A DNA stretch of 32,812 nucleotides. It comes from Chara braunii (lineage: Eukaryota > Streptophyta > Charophyceae > Charales > Characeae). The DNA is taken from positions 719,538-752,349 of the forward strand of contig BFEA01000621.1 in the NCBI GenBank assembly GCA_003427395.1, in the 5' to 3' direction. A program made the translations under genes and the position numbers. Below the pieces are notes generated by a model, which saw only the letters and a list, made by a program, of their open reading frames with translations, did no database searches and was not told the origin of the DNA. Positions 9,847-19,328 of this stretch are shown piece after piece (position 1 is the stretch's first letter; each line of letters begins with the position of its first letter).

Positions 9847-11130
9847 ATGGACGCTAGCATTGCAGGAACTGGGAAGTCCAGTGGCGAGTGGGACGACATG
9901 CTTTTCATGCTCGTTTTCCTCATTATCCAATGGATGAAATATCCAATGGATGAAACAGCGGAACGAGGCAGCCATGTCCGTTTTGGAAGCAGCAGCGCCA
10001 TTGCCACTGTCGAATCCCAGACTGCATGTTGTTCTCGCAGTCCTCATGTTTAGTGTAGGCCATAACCTTTCCCTGTTGCATCCAGCCTTGAGCTTCCTTT
10101 TTGAGAATGCGGAAGGTGGTGGACGCATTTGGGTGTTGGAATGCAGTGGTGGTGTGTGGAAGGATCTGCAACGTGTCGGGAGGAGACATGAAGAGGTTTT
10201 AAGAAGGTTCTGCAGACTTTCGCGGCCGGTGTTCGAAGAAGTGCTTCAAACCTTCAACGAATAGCACCACACATCCGACGTGCAACAACGAATTGGAGAC
10301 AACCAGCGCGGTTTCCACGAACAATCCGCTCACAGGTTGGGCATGGGCCTGGCCAGTGCTCTGCGGAGCAATGTCAACGTGGTGGACACAATCATCAGGG
10401 AATACGGCCATGTCATCTCCTTCCCTCGTGGACTGCGCCTGCAGGAGATGTTGGAACTTGGACGTGTTCGAGAGAAAAGGGTTTCGGGTTGTGTGGGTGC
10501 GATTGATTACACCCACTTGTACATCGAGAAACCCAACGGCAAGCGCGGGGAGTGCTACTACGACCGGACAGGACAATTCTCCATCATCGTGCAAGTCGTT
10601 TACAACCACGAATGCGGAATTCTGGATGTGTACATTGGGTGCCCCGGGTCCAACCACGACTCTCGTGTGATGCGGTTGTCGCCATCGTGCAAGGAGTTCG
10701 AAGACGCAGGCGGAGTGTTCCAGAGTGGTTCATATGTACTTCGCCACGGAACCACGATTGGTCATTATTTGTTGAGAGATGCTGGTTTCCCTTGCTTCCC
10801 ATGGTTGATGACGCCCGTTCCTCAACCGCGGCGGACCACTGACGATGTCACCTACAACGACAGCCATCTGGCGGCGAGGTCCGTCATCGAGAGAACCTTC
10901 GGTCTGCTGAAGGCGGTGTGGTGGAACTTCATCCGTCGTAGGATTAGCAAAATGACAACCTGTGCAAGGAGTTCATGGCCATTTGTATCCTGCACAATAT
11001 TCTCTTAGAGTACAATGTCAATGTGGACGACATGTGTGCATTTGACAACGACTGCTCCGACGATGAGGACGTCCCACGGCCTCCCCCGACTCCTAGACAC
11101 AGGAGGAGGCAGGCGGCAAGGCGCCAATGA
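9847..11130 (+). pseudogene. PIF/Harbinger (HARBI1-like) transposase, broken
   Basis: This family's DDE nuclease excises and inserts Harbinger DNA transposons; related host proteins are called HARBI1. The translation shows the DDE_Tnp_4 pattern in order: GAID (catalytic Asp 10505-10507), PGSNHDS (Asp 10658-10660), a degenerate GD-GYP-like segment near 10780, and the IERTFG helix (Glu 10889-10891) followed by LLK. ATG 9847 (GCCATGG context) is the likeliest start. Three breaks are visible: a 16-bp tandem duplication at 9924-9955 that shifts the frame, TAG at 10262-10264, and a one-base shift near 10950, after which the expected C-terminal LHNI motif continues in another frame to TGA 11128-11130. 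An intron could explain one break but not the duplication. No terminal inverted repeats were found. Confidence 0.85.
9924..9955 (+). repeat. 16-bp tandem duplication within the transposase
   Basis: TATCCAATGGATGAAA occurs twice head to tail (9924-9939 and 9940-9955). Sixteen is not a multiple of three, so it moves the transposase from frame 1 to frame 2. Confidence 0.95.
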
Positions 11131-11389
11131 TGAGGGAAATGGCATGAGGTCCCGATTGTGGAGGTTGATGCAGCATGTGGTGCAGCACGTGCGGGTGCAC
11201 GACACTTTGCAGAGAGCTCCTTGGAGCAGGGTTCCTAGGGATGTTGTGTCGCAACGATAAAGTGAGGTGAAGTGTGGGACGGGCGGGACACATTGTGTTG
11301 TTCATGAGTGCATCAATTGTTTTTGTGTCTGTGCCGACAGTGCCGCACATCACGCGAGAGGAAGTGGCGAGACAGGTCTTCAACATGGC

Positions 11390-11390
<1 letters not shown>
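11131..11390. other. Sequence after the transposase, no gene recognised
   Basis: About 260 bases between the transposase end and the GA tract. No conserved motif or recognisable terminal inverted repeat was seen; the 3' transposon end may lie here or beyond the gap. Confidence 0.4.
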
Positions 11391-11463
<73 letters not shown>

Positions 11464-11693
11464 NNNNNNNNNNNNNNNNNNNNNNNNNNNNNNNNNNNNN
11501 NNNNNNNNNNNNNNNNNNNNNNNNNNNNNNNNNNNNNNNNNNNNNNNNNNNNNNNNNNNNNNNNNNNNNNNNNNNNNNNNNNNNNNNNNNNNNNNNNNNN
11601 NNNNNNNNNNNNNNNNNNNNNNNNNNNNNNNNNNNNNNNNNNNNNNNNNNNNNNNNNNNNNNNNNNNNNNNNNNNNNNNNNNNNNNNNNNNNN

Positions 11694-11781
<88 letters not shown>
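11391..11781. repeat. (GA)n - 230-base gap - (TC)n
   Basis: GA repeats fill 11391-11463, N bases fill 11464-11693 and TC repeats fill 11694-11781. The flanks are inverted copies, so the assembly failed inside a structure that can fold back on itself, or two separate tracts were scaffolded together. Confidence 0.97.
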
Positions 11782-11784
<3 letters not shown>

Positions 11785-12101
11785 TCGCATCTGTCTATCC
11801 GGTCTTCCACCTACCTTTGATTCTATATTTCGTTCTACCCATGTTTGTGTCTGTCCATGCATCCATCGTTCTATTTTTTGTATCCATGTCTCTGTACTTC
11901 TATCGTTGGAGTGGACTCCTTACGAATGAATACTGAATTTCGTGTTCCAACTGGGGTTTAATCTAAGGAGAGCATAGTGTGACGAGTGTGACTGACCGAT
12001 TGACTACGGTTGTTCCAATTTTCCATTCGCGAACAGCATAATCTTTGAAACCACAACAGATTTTTGCGCGATTTTTTGTTCTCCTACCAGCGTGGCTATC
12101 C
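11782..12101. other. Unclassified spacer
   Basis: Pyrimidine-rich sequence after the TC tract, then mixed sequence. No coding frame or repeat similarity recognised. Confidence 0.5.
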
Positions 12102-12335
12102 TGCAATGACTTGCTGTTTTCTGGTCGCCTGTAGCCTCTCTCTGTCGAGGCTGCACTATAGGTAGGATAGATTTGTAATTTTGTTTGGCTGAGGGCTAAC
12201 CGAGAGACCTACCTGCGAGGGAAATTCGTGAGGGACATATCTGCAAATTCGGGAAAAATGCAGGCCCGGTACTAACAAAATTCCCTACAGCCTACCCTAA
12301 CTGCGAATAACAGGCCCGGGCTACCCCTAGGACAG
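12102..12335 (+). mobile_element. Truncated LTR of the element C family
   Basis: About 234 bases match the reverse complement of 19013-19241, the 5' (U3) end of the element C LTR. Both start TGCAATGA, share GGCTGAGGGCTAACCGAGAG and GTGAGGGACATATCTGCAAA, and run to the GGCCCGGGCTACC block. Homology stops near 12335, just before the element B gag. The base pattern TATCC precedes it. It is a solo-LTR remnant or a leftover of a second C-family copy inserted in the opposite orientation. Confidence 0.82.
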
Positions 12336-12373
12336 ACACATCAGCAGTGCCACGTCAGCAGTGGCCCGCCACC

Positions 12374-14769
12374 ATGATGGTCTCAGTTCTGGGCCTGCCA
12401 GGCCAACTGGCCAATGAGTCCATTGTCGAGTACCGACAGCGGTTCCAAGCTCAGCTCGTACTGATCGAGGCTGAGGAACAGCGTCAGGCGGCAGCCAAGG
12501 CTGCCTGCCTACAGGCTGAAGCGGTGGCAGTAGCTGAAAAGCAGCGACTTCAGGTCGAAGATGACGCATATGCCCAGGTCCGCTGCAAGGAGGCCCAGGA
12601 TCTGCTACAGCGTCACGAAGCCGCCAACATCGAAAAGCTCAAGTTCTGGCATTTTGAACCATCCGAGAACCACGAAGACGCGACACCAAAGCGGAGCACA
12701 AGGAATTTCTCGCCAAACTCGTGACCCGGTTGGTTTACACTTGTAACCACCTGCACTCCGAGCTGCCGAATCTCCGACAGGCGGTGCGGAACCATAAGGA
12801 TCTGCACGAGGATGCTACACGGGCACTTGATTCCCGTGTACAGGACTTGGAGCAAGTTGCACCAAGACCAGATGCTGGCGAACCCAGCAGTGCACCCTCT
12901 ACCCGCCAATTGGAGGAACGAGTTGACCACATAGTCGCAATGCTCGACGACATCAGCACCTTCGCTGCACCAGCCACCATCAGCAAGCAGTTGGACACCT
13001 TGAAGACTGACGTTCAACAATTGCACCAGCTGCCCAACAAGGATGGCAACACCAATGCGCAACACTACAAGATGCCGACATTCCGCATTGAAAAGTTCGA
13101 TGATTATACGCATCAAGACCTGGTCCCCTAGTGGGAGGGCTTTACGACGGAACTTCGGATTCTTTTTGTTCCCGAGCACTCGTACATCGGCGCGCTGTTC
13201 CTCAACTCGAAGGGCGGATGCCAGATCTGGCTCAGCCACCTGGCAACCATCCACGGCGTCCAGGTCGCCGATCTACATAAAGAGATTTCTTGGGAAGAGT
13301 TGACGAGGCTATGGCAGAAGCGGTTCATCGTGGACGACGCTCTGACGCTCGCCATCAACCACCTCTTCATGACCCAAGGCAACACACCGACACTCAACTG
13401 CCTCACAGAATGGCAAAAGATCGTGGCAACGCCCGATCTCGAGTTGCCATTTTCGCATTTGCGCCGGAAGTTCTACAACCGGTCATGCGCCGCCTTGAGC
13501 CTCGCACTTAGTGATCGCGAGCAATACACGACCTTCGCCGAAATCATCGACAAGGCAAGGGAGATCATCAAGACCAATAGGGCAGTTGCACACGAGAAGT
13601 TAGCATGGCAGCCAACCTATGTGGAGAAAGGAAAATTTGGTCCGAGTCCGCAGCATGTCACTGCAGTCCAACCGGACAACATTGTGGAAGACCCGACAAC
13701 CACCTCAACATCACGTGAGGGAGATCAGGTGGCCGTCGTCCAGCCGCGAAGCAACAACAACTCTCGTGGAAAAGGGAAGGAGAAAACCGCATCGCTGGCC
13801 GGAAACGGACAGCCAGTGGGTCAAGTTCAACTTGACCTGGGCTGAATACGAGTACCGCAGCCGATACGGCTGCTGCTATTGGTGCAACAGCACCAAACAC
13901 AAAACCTCCCAATGCCCGGATCAAGGCAAGGAGGATGTTCGACCTCGCATCAACTCGGGAAACTGAGTTGCGCGGGAGGTGAGGCGACTCCACCTCTCAC
14001 TCCACCAGATTCGGCCGCCTTGCTAGCGGCCTCCTACACATCTGGGGAGGAGGCGCATGTCGCAAGTCCTCGGTAACCTTACGAGGATTACGCTGTCCAC
14101 TTGGTCCCACCGTTGGACCAACCACTCCACGTGCAACAATCCACTGCATGCATGGTTTCACCACCATCGGCAACCGATTCGGTGGCTTCGCCGCCAACTT
14201 TCCTCGGGGATCCGACGTCATGGTCAAGACTTGAGGAGCTCGACCTGTTGACGTTCACAGACTTCCAATGGATGCCCCTTCCCTCGTCCGGTCGATTGCC
14301 GAAACCGCATTGCAAATTGCTCAAGGCATAATTGCGGGATTACTTGCACACTGCAGTACCAGCTCCGTTGATGGAAGCCGGAGTAGAGGTTGCCGACCTT
14401 CATGACTACGTTGCGAAGATCGACCACGAGTTAAAGACACAACGGTACGACGACATCGACGCGCCATTGTTGTACATATGCATTCAGATCGGAGAGGCGA
14501 CCTGCAACGCTTTGCTCGATTGCGGAGCTACTCGCAACCATATGAGCCACAATTTTTTGGTATGCGCTGGCCTGCGGCCACGCATTCAGAGGAAGTCGCA
14601 GTCCACGCAAGTCATGTTGGCAGACGGCCACACGCACAAGTCAATCGACCGGTGCATTGACTCTGTCCCCATGTACTTCGCCCCACAAGCAAGCGAGGCC
14701 GTGTCCTTCGACATTCTGGACACCAACAAATTTGCAAGCATCTACACCGATGATCTACATCGACTATGA
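12374..14769 (+). pseudogene. Element B gag with protease remnant; rest of pol absent
   Basis: A second Ty3/gypsy family. Start chosen at ATG 12374, in GCCACCATGATGG. A Gln/Glu/Ala-rich coiled coil (12440-12650) leads into a capsid-like segment (about 13060-13600), a basic linker and a CCHC zinc knuckle at 13874-13915 (C-x2-C-x4-H-x4-C). The protease follows with active-site DCG at 14518-14526 instead of the usual DSG/DTG. Frame shifts occur near 12685, 13820 and 13950; stops fall at 13129 (TAG), 14074 and 14329 (TAA). After about 14725 the protease is cut short and a brief tail ends at TGA 14767-14769. The polypurine tract comes only about 110 bases later, so RT, RNase H and integrase are missing. 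If ever mobile in this form, it depended on proteins made elsewhere. Confidence 0.85.
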
Positions 14770-14876
14770 GCGACGAAGACTAGCTAAGGAAGCTTGACAA
14801 ACCTGACCCTCCCACCCGGACTTTGGTCCCTCCCTCCGACAGGCAGCTTCGCCCTCGCAGGTAAGCTCGGTCTTTC

Positions 14877-14889
14877 AAGGAGGGGGGGG
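14877..14889 (+). other. Polypurine tract of element B
   Basis: AAGGAGGGGGGGG directly precedes TGTGGCA, the 3' LTR start. It is the plus-strand primer for reverse transcription. Element D has a very similar tract. Confidence 0.93.
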
Positions 14890-14911
14890 TGTGGCATATT
14901 GCGCAGCCACA

Positions 14912-15170
14912 CGGGCCTGCAAGGCCCGACCAGATGGAAATTCAGGGCCCTACAGGCCCTGTGTCGTTTCAGCCAAAAAACCTGAAAACAAGGGCCTACA
15001 GGCCCTGTGTCGTTTCAACCCAAAAGCCTGAAAATGAGGGCCTATAGGCCCTGTGTCGTTTCAGCCTAAAAGCCTGAAAACGAGGGCCATTTTCAGGCCC
15101 CCATAAAGTCGACCTGCCCTGAAACTTAGGCACCAGACCAGGGCTTTAGCACAGGCCATTTTTGGCCTGT
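14912..15170 (+). repeat. Hairpin minisatellite in U3 of element B
   Basis: A 46-47-base unit starts at 14944, 14991, 15037 and (partial) 15083. Each full unit holds two fold-backs: AGGGCCT-AC-AGGCCCT and GTTTCAG...CTGAAAAC. Single hairpins flank the array at 14912-14928 (7-bp stem, loop 3) and 15151-15170 (8-bp stem, loop 4). U3 is transcribed at the 3' end of retroelement RNA, so these could fold in the transcript. Confidence 0.88.
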
Positions 15171-15257
15171 TTTCACGACAACCTTTGTTTGAACTTCAAC
15201 GTCAGGGTCTGGCACGTTTTGGCATTGTCAAGAGCAGCCTCCTGGACGGGCCAGCAC

Positions 15258-15264
15258 TATATAA
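15258..15264 (+). promoter_or_regulatory. TATA box of the element B LTR
   Basis: TATATAA preceded by GGCCAGCAC, closely matching the lead-in of the element A TATA box. Confidence 0.7.
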
Positions 15265-15745
15265 GACTAGCCCGCCCTACAGGCTGCAGACAGTGGACGA
15301 GGTAGCTCATAGGGACTTCCCAGACACTTCACGTGCAGGAGGCATGAGGCAGTCTTCAGGATTCGGAAGCAGCACTCTGGAGGAGCATTGCCGTAGTAGT
15401 AGTAGCGTTAGCAGTAATCTTCAGCGCTGGGCGCTAGTAGGAGCTAGAGTAGCGTTGGAGAGAGAGAGATGGTTGGCGGAGGCCAGGGAGACTTACCTGT
15501 GGCGCCAAAGCTCCAGCTTCGTCTTCAATGTACCTGCAACAAGGCGCCACCTTCACTGGTTAGTACTGGACTAAGAGAGAGAGATAGTTCTTCTTCTTCC
15601 TCTTCTAAGTCCACCATCTCTCCCTCACCCTCTCGCTACCTAACTTTTCAGTATCTGCAGACTACTAGAGAGAGAGAGATTGGTGACTTTGGGATTTGAC
15701 GACATTTGGATCCAGACTCCACATTGGGATTGAGACACTGGACGA

Positions 15746-15875
15746 GGGATTATTTGGGACCTGTACCGAAGACTTGGTGTTGACGACATTCCCATCTTCC
15801 CCTCTTCTTCGGGATTATTTGGGACCTGTACCGAAGACTTGGTGTTGACGACATTCCCATCTTCCCCTCTTCTTC
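15746..15875 (+). repeat. 65-bp tandem duplication
   Basis: GGGATTATTTGGGACCTGTA starts at 15746 and 15811. The two 65-base copies appear identical, so the duplication is recent compared with the surrounding element decay. Confidence 0.95.
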
Positions 15876-16011
15876 GTCTAACCCCCCTCTTCTTCGTCTG
15901 TGTATGGTTGGGGACTGGTGCATTCTTCCTGTGTGAGCGCCAGGCCCCTTCACACCATGGAATGATGATGATTTATGTTTTGTCTGCATTGCAACATTGA
16001 TTGTTCGGATC

Positions 16012-16323
16012 ATTGGTATATTAGCCTTCCGCTGCGCTATCTTGTACTATGTGAGAGAGGTTAGTTCTTGTTCTGGTCTGTACCGTTAGGGTATGCGACA
16101 TCTGCATAGCTGTCATGAATGCCATGCATGTTGTTTGAGTTCCTTTCGTGAATGGTTAGAATTTTGATTAGGTCTTGTTCTGTGCTTAACTTATGGATGA
16201 ATGCTTTGCATTGCATGATGCACTCCTAATTGTGCAACTAATGTTTTCTTTATCTGAATAGCTTGTTTTTGTAAATTCCCGTGTTTCTGTGATTGTGGGT
16301 TTAATTTCTTTTCGTCAACAAAA
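16012..16323. other. T-rich spacer, possible intron
   Basis: AT-rich sequence with no coding frame. It ends TTTAATTTCTTTTCGTCAACAAAAG, which could be a splice acceptor (AG at 16324-16325 or just before) leading into the coding-like stretch. No matching donor was identified. Confidence 0.35.
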
Positions 16324-16393
16324 GGGATCAAGCTCGATATGTGCGCATGCATGAGACATGGAGTTTGGTAGTCCGTTTGCTGTTACCGAGTGA

Positions 16394-17075
16394 TACTGGT
16401 GTATACATAACTCACCACGGTATCCACGCCAGGATCCACCTCCCTTTCCATATCGAACTGGTAGAGAACGTGTTTGCGAGTCGGACGTCTGTTACACGCT
16501 CGAGAACTCAAGTGCTTCCTACCAATACCCTGATGAAACCCGATATCAAGTGTTTAACAAGTCCGGGTTTGTTCTCATAGAGACAGACTTCCCTCCCAAC
16601 TTCACTCTTCTCCCTTATCACAAACTGGTCATGGTGTCGGGGCCAGCGCTTGCCCCATGGTGGCCATATGTCCTGTGTTCTGAGTGTGAGCGGAAAGAGA
16701 TTTACCATGACCTTGGGTTTCCCTACTGGATCACAGTGAAGAAAAACTCTACACCAGAAACCATTCGATTTAGACCTTCCACGGATTTGGATGTCTGCAA
16801 ACCTCATAGGTGCCATGTGGCAGAACAATGGGACCCTCATTTTCTTCCAGACATCTTTTGGCCTGGTAAAAGCAGGCGCTGGTCTCGGCCCTGGAGTTGC
16901 CCTTTCGCTTTTCAGACCGCTCCCCTTGTCTAAGCCACATTCCATATCTGCCCTCCCCTCCCTCGAGCTAACTTTTGGACTAACCTCACTATCTGGACCC
17001 CTTCCTGTCTTGTCCTTTGATCTCGATACTAGAGATCTTAGTTCCAACCTAGGACACCAATCCCTATCTTCCTAA
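16394..17075 (+). pseudogene. Unrecognised coding-like stretch, secreted or surface protein character
   Basis: I do not recognise this family. Frame 2 is open from 16394 to TAA 16931 (179 codons). It contains four N-glycosylation sequons (NSS, NKS, NFT, NST) between about 16460 and 16760 and paired cysteines (CESDVC, CSEC), which is ectodomain-like. Near 16790 the better-looking sequence moves to frame 3, with another sequon (NGT) and a hydrophobic Gly/Ala/Leu-rich segment (about 16826-16906), and ends at TAA 17073-17075. A TGA at 16391 separates it from an in-frame ATG at 16358. The opposite strand is also open (16508-17047), which weakens the case. It may be a decayed host exon or the remnant of an element's extra gene. 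Confidence 0.35.
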
Positions 17076-17264
17076 AATCCTTGGCACACCCCCTATTCCG
17101 CACTTTTGGGCCTACTCCCACTCCAATCAGGAACTCGCGCAGGGCTTGAGGTCGGGCATCACATCGCCACCCAGCGGCCAAGATTGATGTTCCAGAGACC
17201 TATTTGAGGCTATTTCTGATGCTCAACAGGATCTCTTCCTTAGGTAGTACACCCTTCTGCATAT
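17076..17264. other. Spacer, nothing recognised
   Basis: No open frame of note between the coding-like stretch and the LINE fragment. Confidence 0.5.
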
Positions 17265-17744
17265 ATGAAAACAGCAAAAAAAGGAAAAACAGAAATTGTT
17301 ACTAGTGTGGCGCACGGGCGTATGCGCACAGCACTGCAGGGCGGGTGCGGCTTGTGCGGTTGCAAGTATGGTTTCCAGCATGCGAGATCCCTCTGGGACA
17401 GGTGCAAAAAAGCATGATCCAGTCTATCGTCCAATGAACACCCATCAGCACAGTTCTTCCTTTTGACGGCAATAGATGGAGCGAGCCTAATCTTAGACGA
17501 GGACAGATCAATCATTGAGTTATTAAGAAAAACAACCATATGGATAATCTGGAGAGCCCGATGTGCAGGGACAAAAAATAAAACAATGGTGATTGAATCT
17601 TGGGAGGAAGCGAAGGAAATGATGGAGGCTAAGATTAGAGTGGAATGGAAGCGCACCCTGGGAAGGATGGATAAAGAAGGGGACAAGCAGAAGAGGACCA
17701 GAATTCGGGAGGAGCTTGACGAGACATGGTTAAAAAGGGGGTGA
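17265..17744 (+). pseudogene. LINE-type ORF2 C-terminal fragment (zf-RVT region)
   Basis: Frame 3 from ATG 17265 to TGA 17742-17744, with one internal TGA at 17415-17417. It starts with a basic stretch and an HGRMRTAL-like lead-in, then a Cys/His cluster (C-G-L-C from 17346, His about 30 bases on, Cys at 17403), then WDRC and, after about 45 residues, the TTIWIIWRARC segment with a charged helical tail. In plant L1-like non-LTR retrotransposons this layout (C-x2-C ... H ... C, then a Trp-rich helix) closes ORF2 after the reverse transcriptase. The RT domain itself is absent here. The assignment is from pattern only; 5' truncation is normal for LINEs. Confidence 0.6.
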
Positions 17745-18155
17745 ATAGCACAAATATCCGGAAGAGCCCTTCATTTACAGTATGGTAGGATCTGGGCAGA
17801 CACGGTGACACAGGATAGGGTCGCTCCTATGGATCTGGACTAGTAAGAGAATGCGCTCCCCTCCTAGTAAACATAGTTCACATGTATTGGACACTCGTAA
17901 GACGACTCAGAAATGATAGGAGTAGGGGAACGAAACTTAGGCAGCACTGGAATAGAAAGATAGAGATGGGAAGTAGGGAAGTGTCAGACGGAGTAGAAAA
18001 GGATGGGTAATAATAGGCAGGAGGATTTCTAGTAGAAACAGTGGGGCATTAGAACAACATAAGAAAAGAAACCCAATTAGCAGCACCGGGGGATACCTGA
18101 AGAGTGAGCCAGTAGCTAAGAGGTAACCAGCGGGCCAGACAGAAAAAAAGGCAGT
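17745..18155. other. Probable LINE 3' tail and flank of element C
   Basis: No coding frame recognised. GCAGT (18151-18155) abuts the element C LTR and is the candidate left target-site duplication; the right partner is not found because the right LTR is truncated. Confidence 0.45.
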
Positions 18156-19241
18156 TGTTATGAACTTGGTTGTCTGACGACTCTTACCACCACTCACACA
18201 CAGACAATCTCATACACGCCCATACATGCATAAGAGAAAGGAGAGAGGAGACAGAGTCCAAACTGCACACAGGTCAGAGTAGAGAGCGGAAGCACAGCCA
18301 TGCACAAATGGGGAGAAGACACACAGTGTTTCTCACTCTTTGACAAACTCCCAACAACCAATCACAAGAAGCACCTGCGAGGATAACAATTGGAATACAC
18401 ACTGATGAGCCAATTAACCAAAAATCGTTACAGAGTTTGTTCCAGTGTCTCGCCACTCTCAGAACCTCACACTCCACTCTCTACCCTACACCCAGTTAGT
18501 AGCGCCACATGAGAATGGCCTCCCGGAGGCCAGTGCCAACCACCCAGACGAAGAACAGATCCTGCGTTGAAGTCTTCAGTGCCGCTGAACAACTCTGACG
18601 AAGAACCGGCAGCTATGGCTGCCGCCACCCACAAGGACTTAGTCAGGGGTCTTCACACAGCCCAACCACTTGCAGGAACCCACAGGGGTTGGTGCGCAGA
18701 GGATGCCCTAGCTTTGGCAAGTCCTCAACAGGCTGGCTATGGCTGCTGTTCGCGGTGAGGGTCTCAGGGTGCCACCTGCAGACAATCGCCGCTCAAGAAC
18801 TCTCCTGGCTCCAAACGATGTATCGCGAAAATGAACTGCCAAAAGTCCCAACCCGATTCCCCCAAACTATTAATAGACTTTATTACTCTAGCCTAGACCT
18901 AGACCGGACTGACTAACCGACCGGTACCGTTTCGGTTTCGGCCTCTCGGCCTCTACCGAACCCGGCTATAGGCTATAGGACCGTCTATCAGCTTAGGCCC
19001 TTAGGGCCTGTTTGTCCTACGGGTAGCCCGGGCCTGCTAAAAGCAGTGAGGATAGCTGTAAGAAATTCAAAGTACTAATGGGCCTATTTTCCCCATATTT
19101 GCAGATATGTCCCTCACGAATTTTCCTTACAGGTAGGTCTCTCGGTTAGCCCTCAGCCAAACAAAATTGCAAATCTACCCTACTGTTGTACTGTACAGCC
19201 TCGCGGTTAGTCTCGGCAGTCGAAATCAGCAATTCATTGCA
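18156..19241 (-). repeat. 3' LTR of element C
   Basis: Plus-strand ends are TGTTATGAAC and ATTCATTGCA; 1086 bases. The left part matches 26104 onward; the last 230 bases match the solo fragment at 12102-12335. It includes GGCC-type fold-backs near 18985-19010. Confidence 0.92.
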
Positions 19242-19262
19242 GGCTTACCCCCCCGAGGAGCG
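19242..19262 (-). other. Probable polypurine tract of element C
   Basis: On the minus strand a run of seven G preceded by CTCCTC lies six bases before the LTR start TGCAATGA. The gap of six bases (TAAGCC) is unusual, so the LTR edge or the PPT may be off by a few bases. Confidence 0.6.
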
Positions 19263-19328
19263 AGGACCTCCGAGCTAGGGATGTAGACGAGGTGAACGGC
19301 GAGGAAGATTGCCCTTCTGAGCCGCTTC

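Larger units (their letters stand above)
14890..16000 (+). repeat. 3' LTR of element B (right edge unresolved)
   Basis: Begins TGTGGCATATTGCG straight after the PPT. It contains GGCC hairpins and a 46-bp minisatellite (14912-15170), a TATA box at 15258, GA-rich stretches (about 15460, 15570, 15670), and GGCGGAGGCC (15475) followed by ACTTACCTGTGGCGCCA (15491-15507), also seen in element D. No second copy exists in the window, so the end is placed only by change of character. Confidence 0.75.

Noticed and set aside
9016-10053. 345-codon open frame on the plus strand
   Set aside because: It begins in a TG microsatellite, crosses tandem repeats and hairpins, and has no family motif. Only its last part, from 9847, is kept as the likely transposase N-terminus.
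11267-11936. Several long open frames across the gap
   Set aside because: They consist of GA/TC repeat and N bases.
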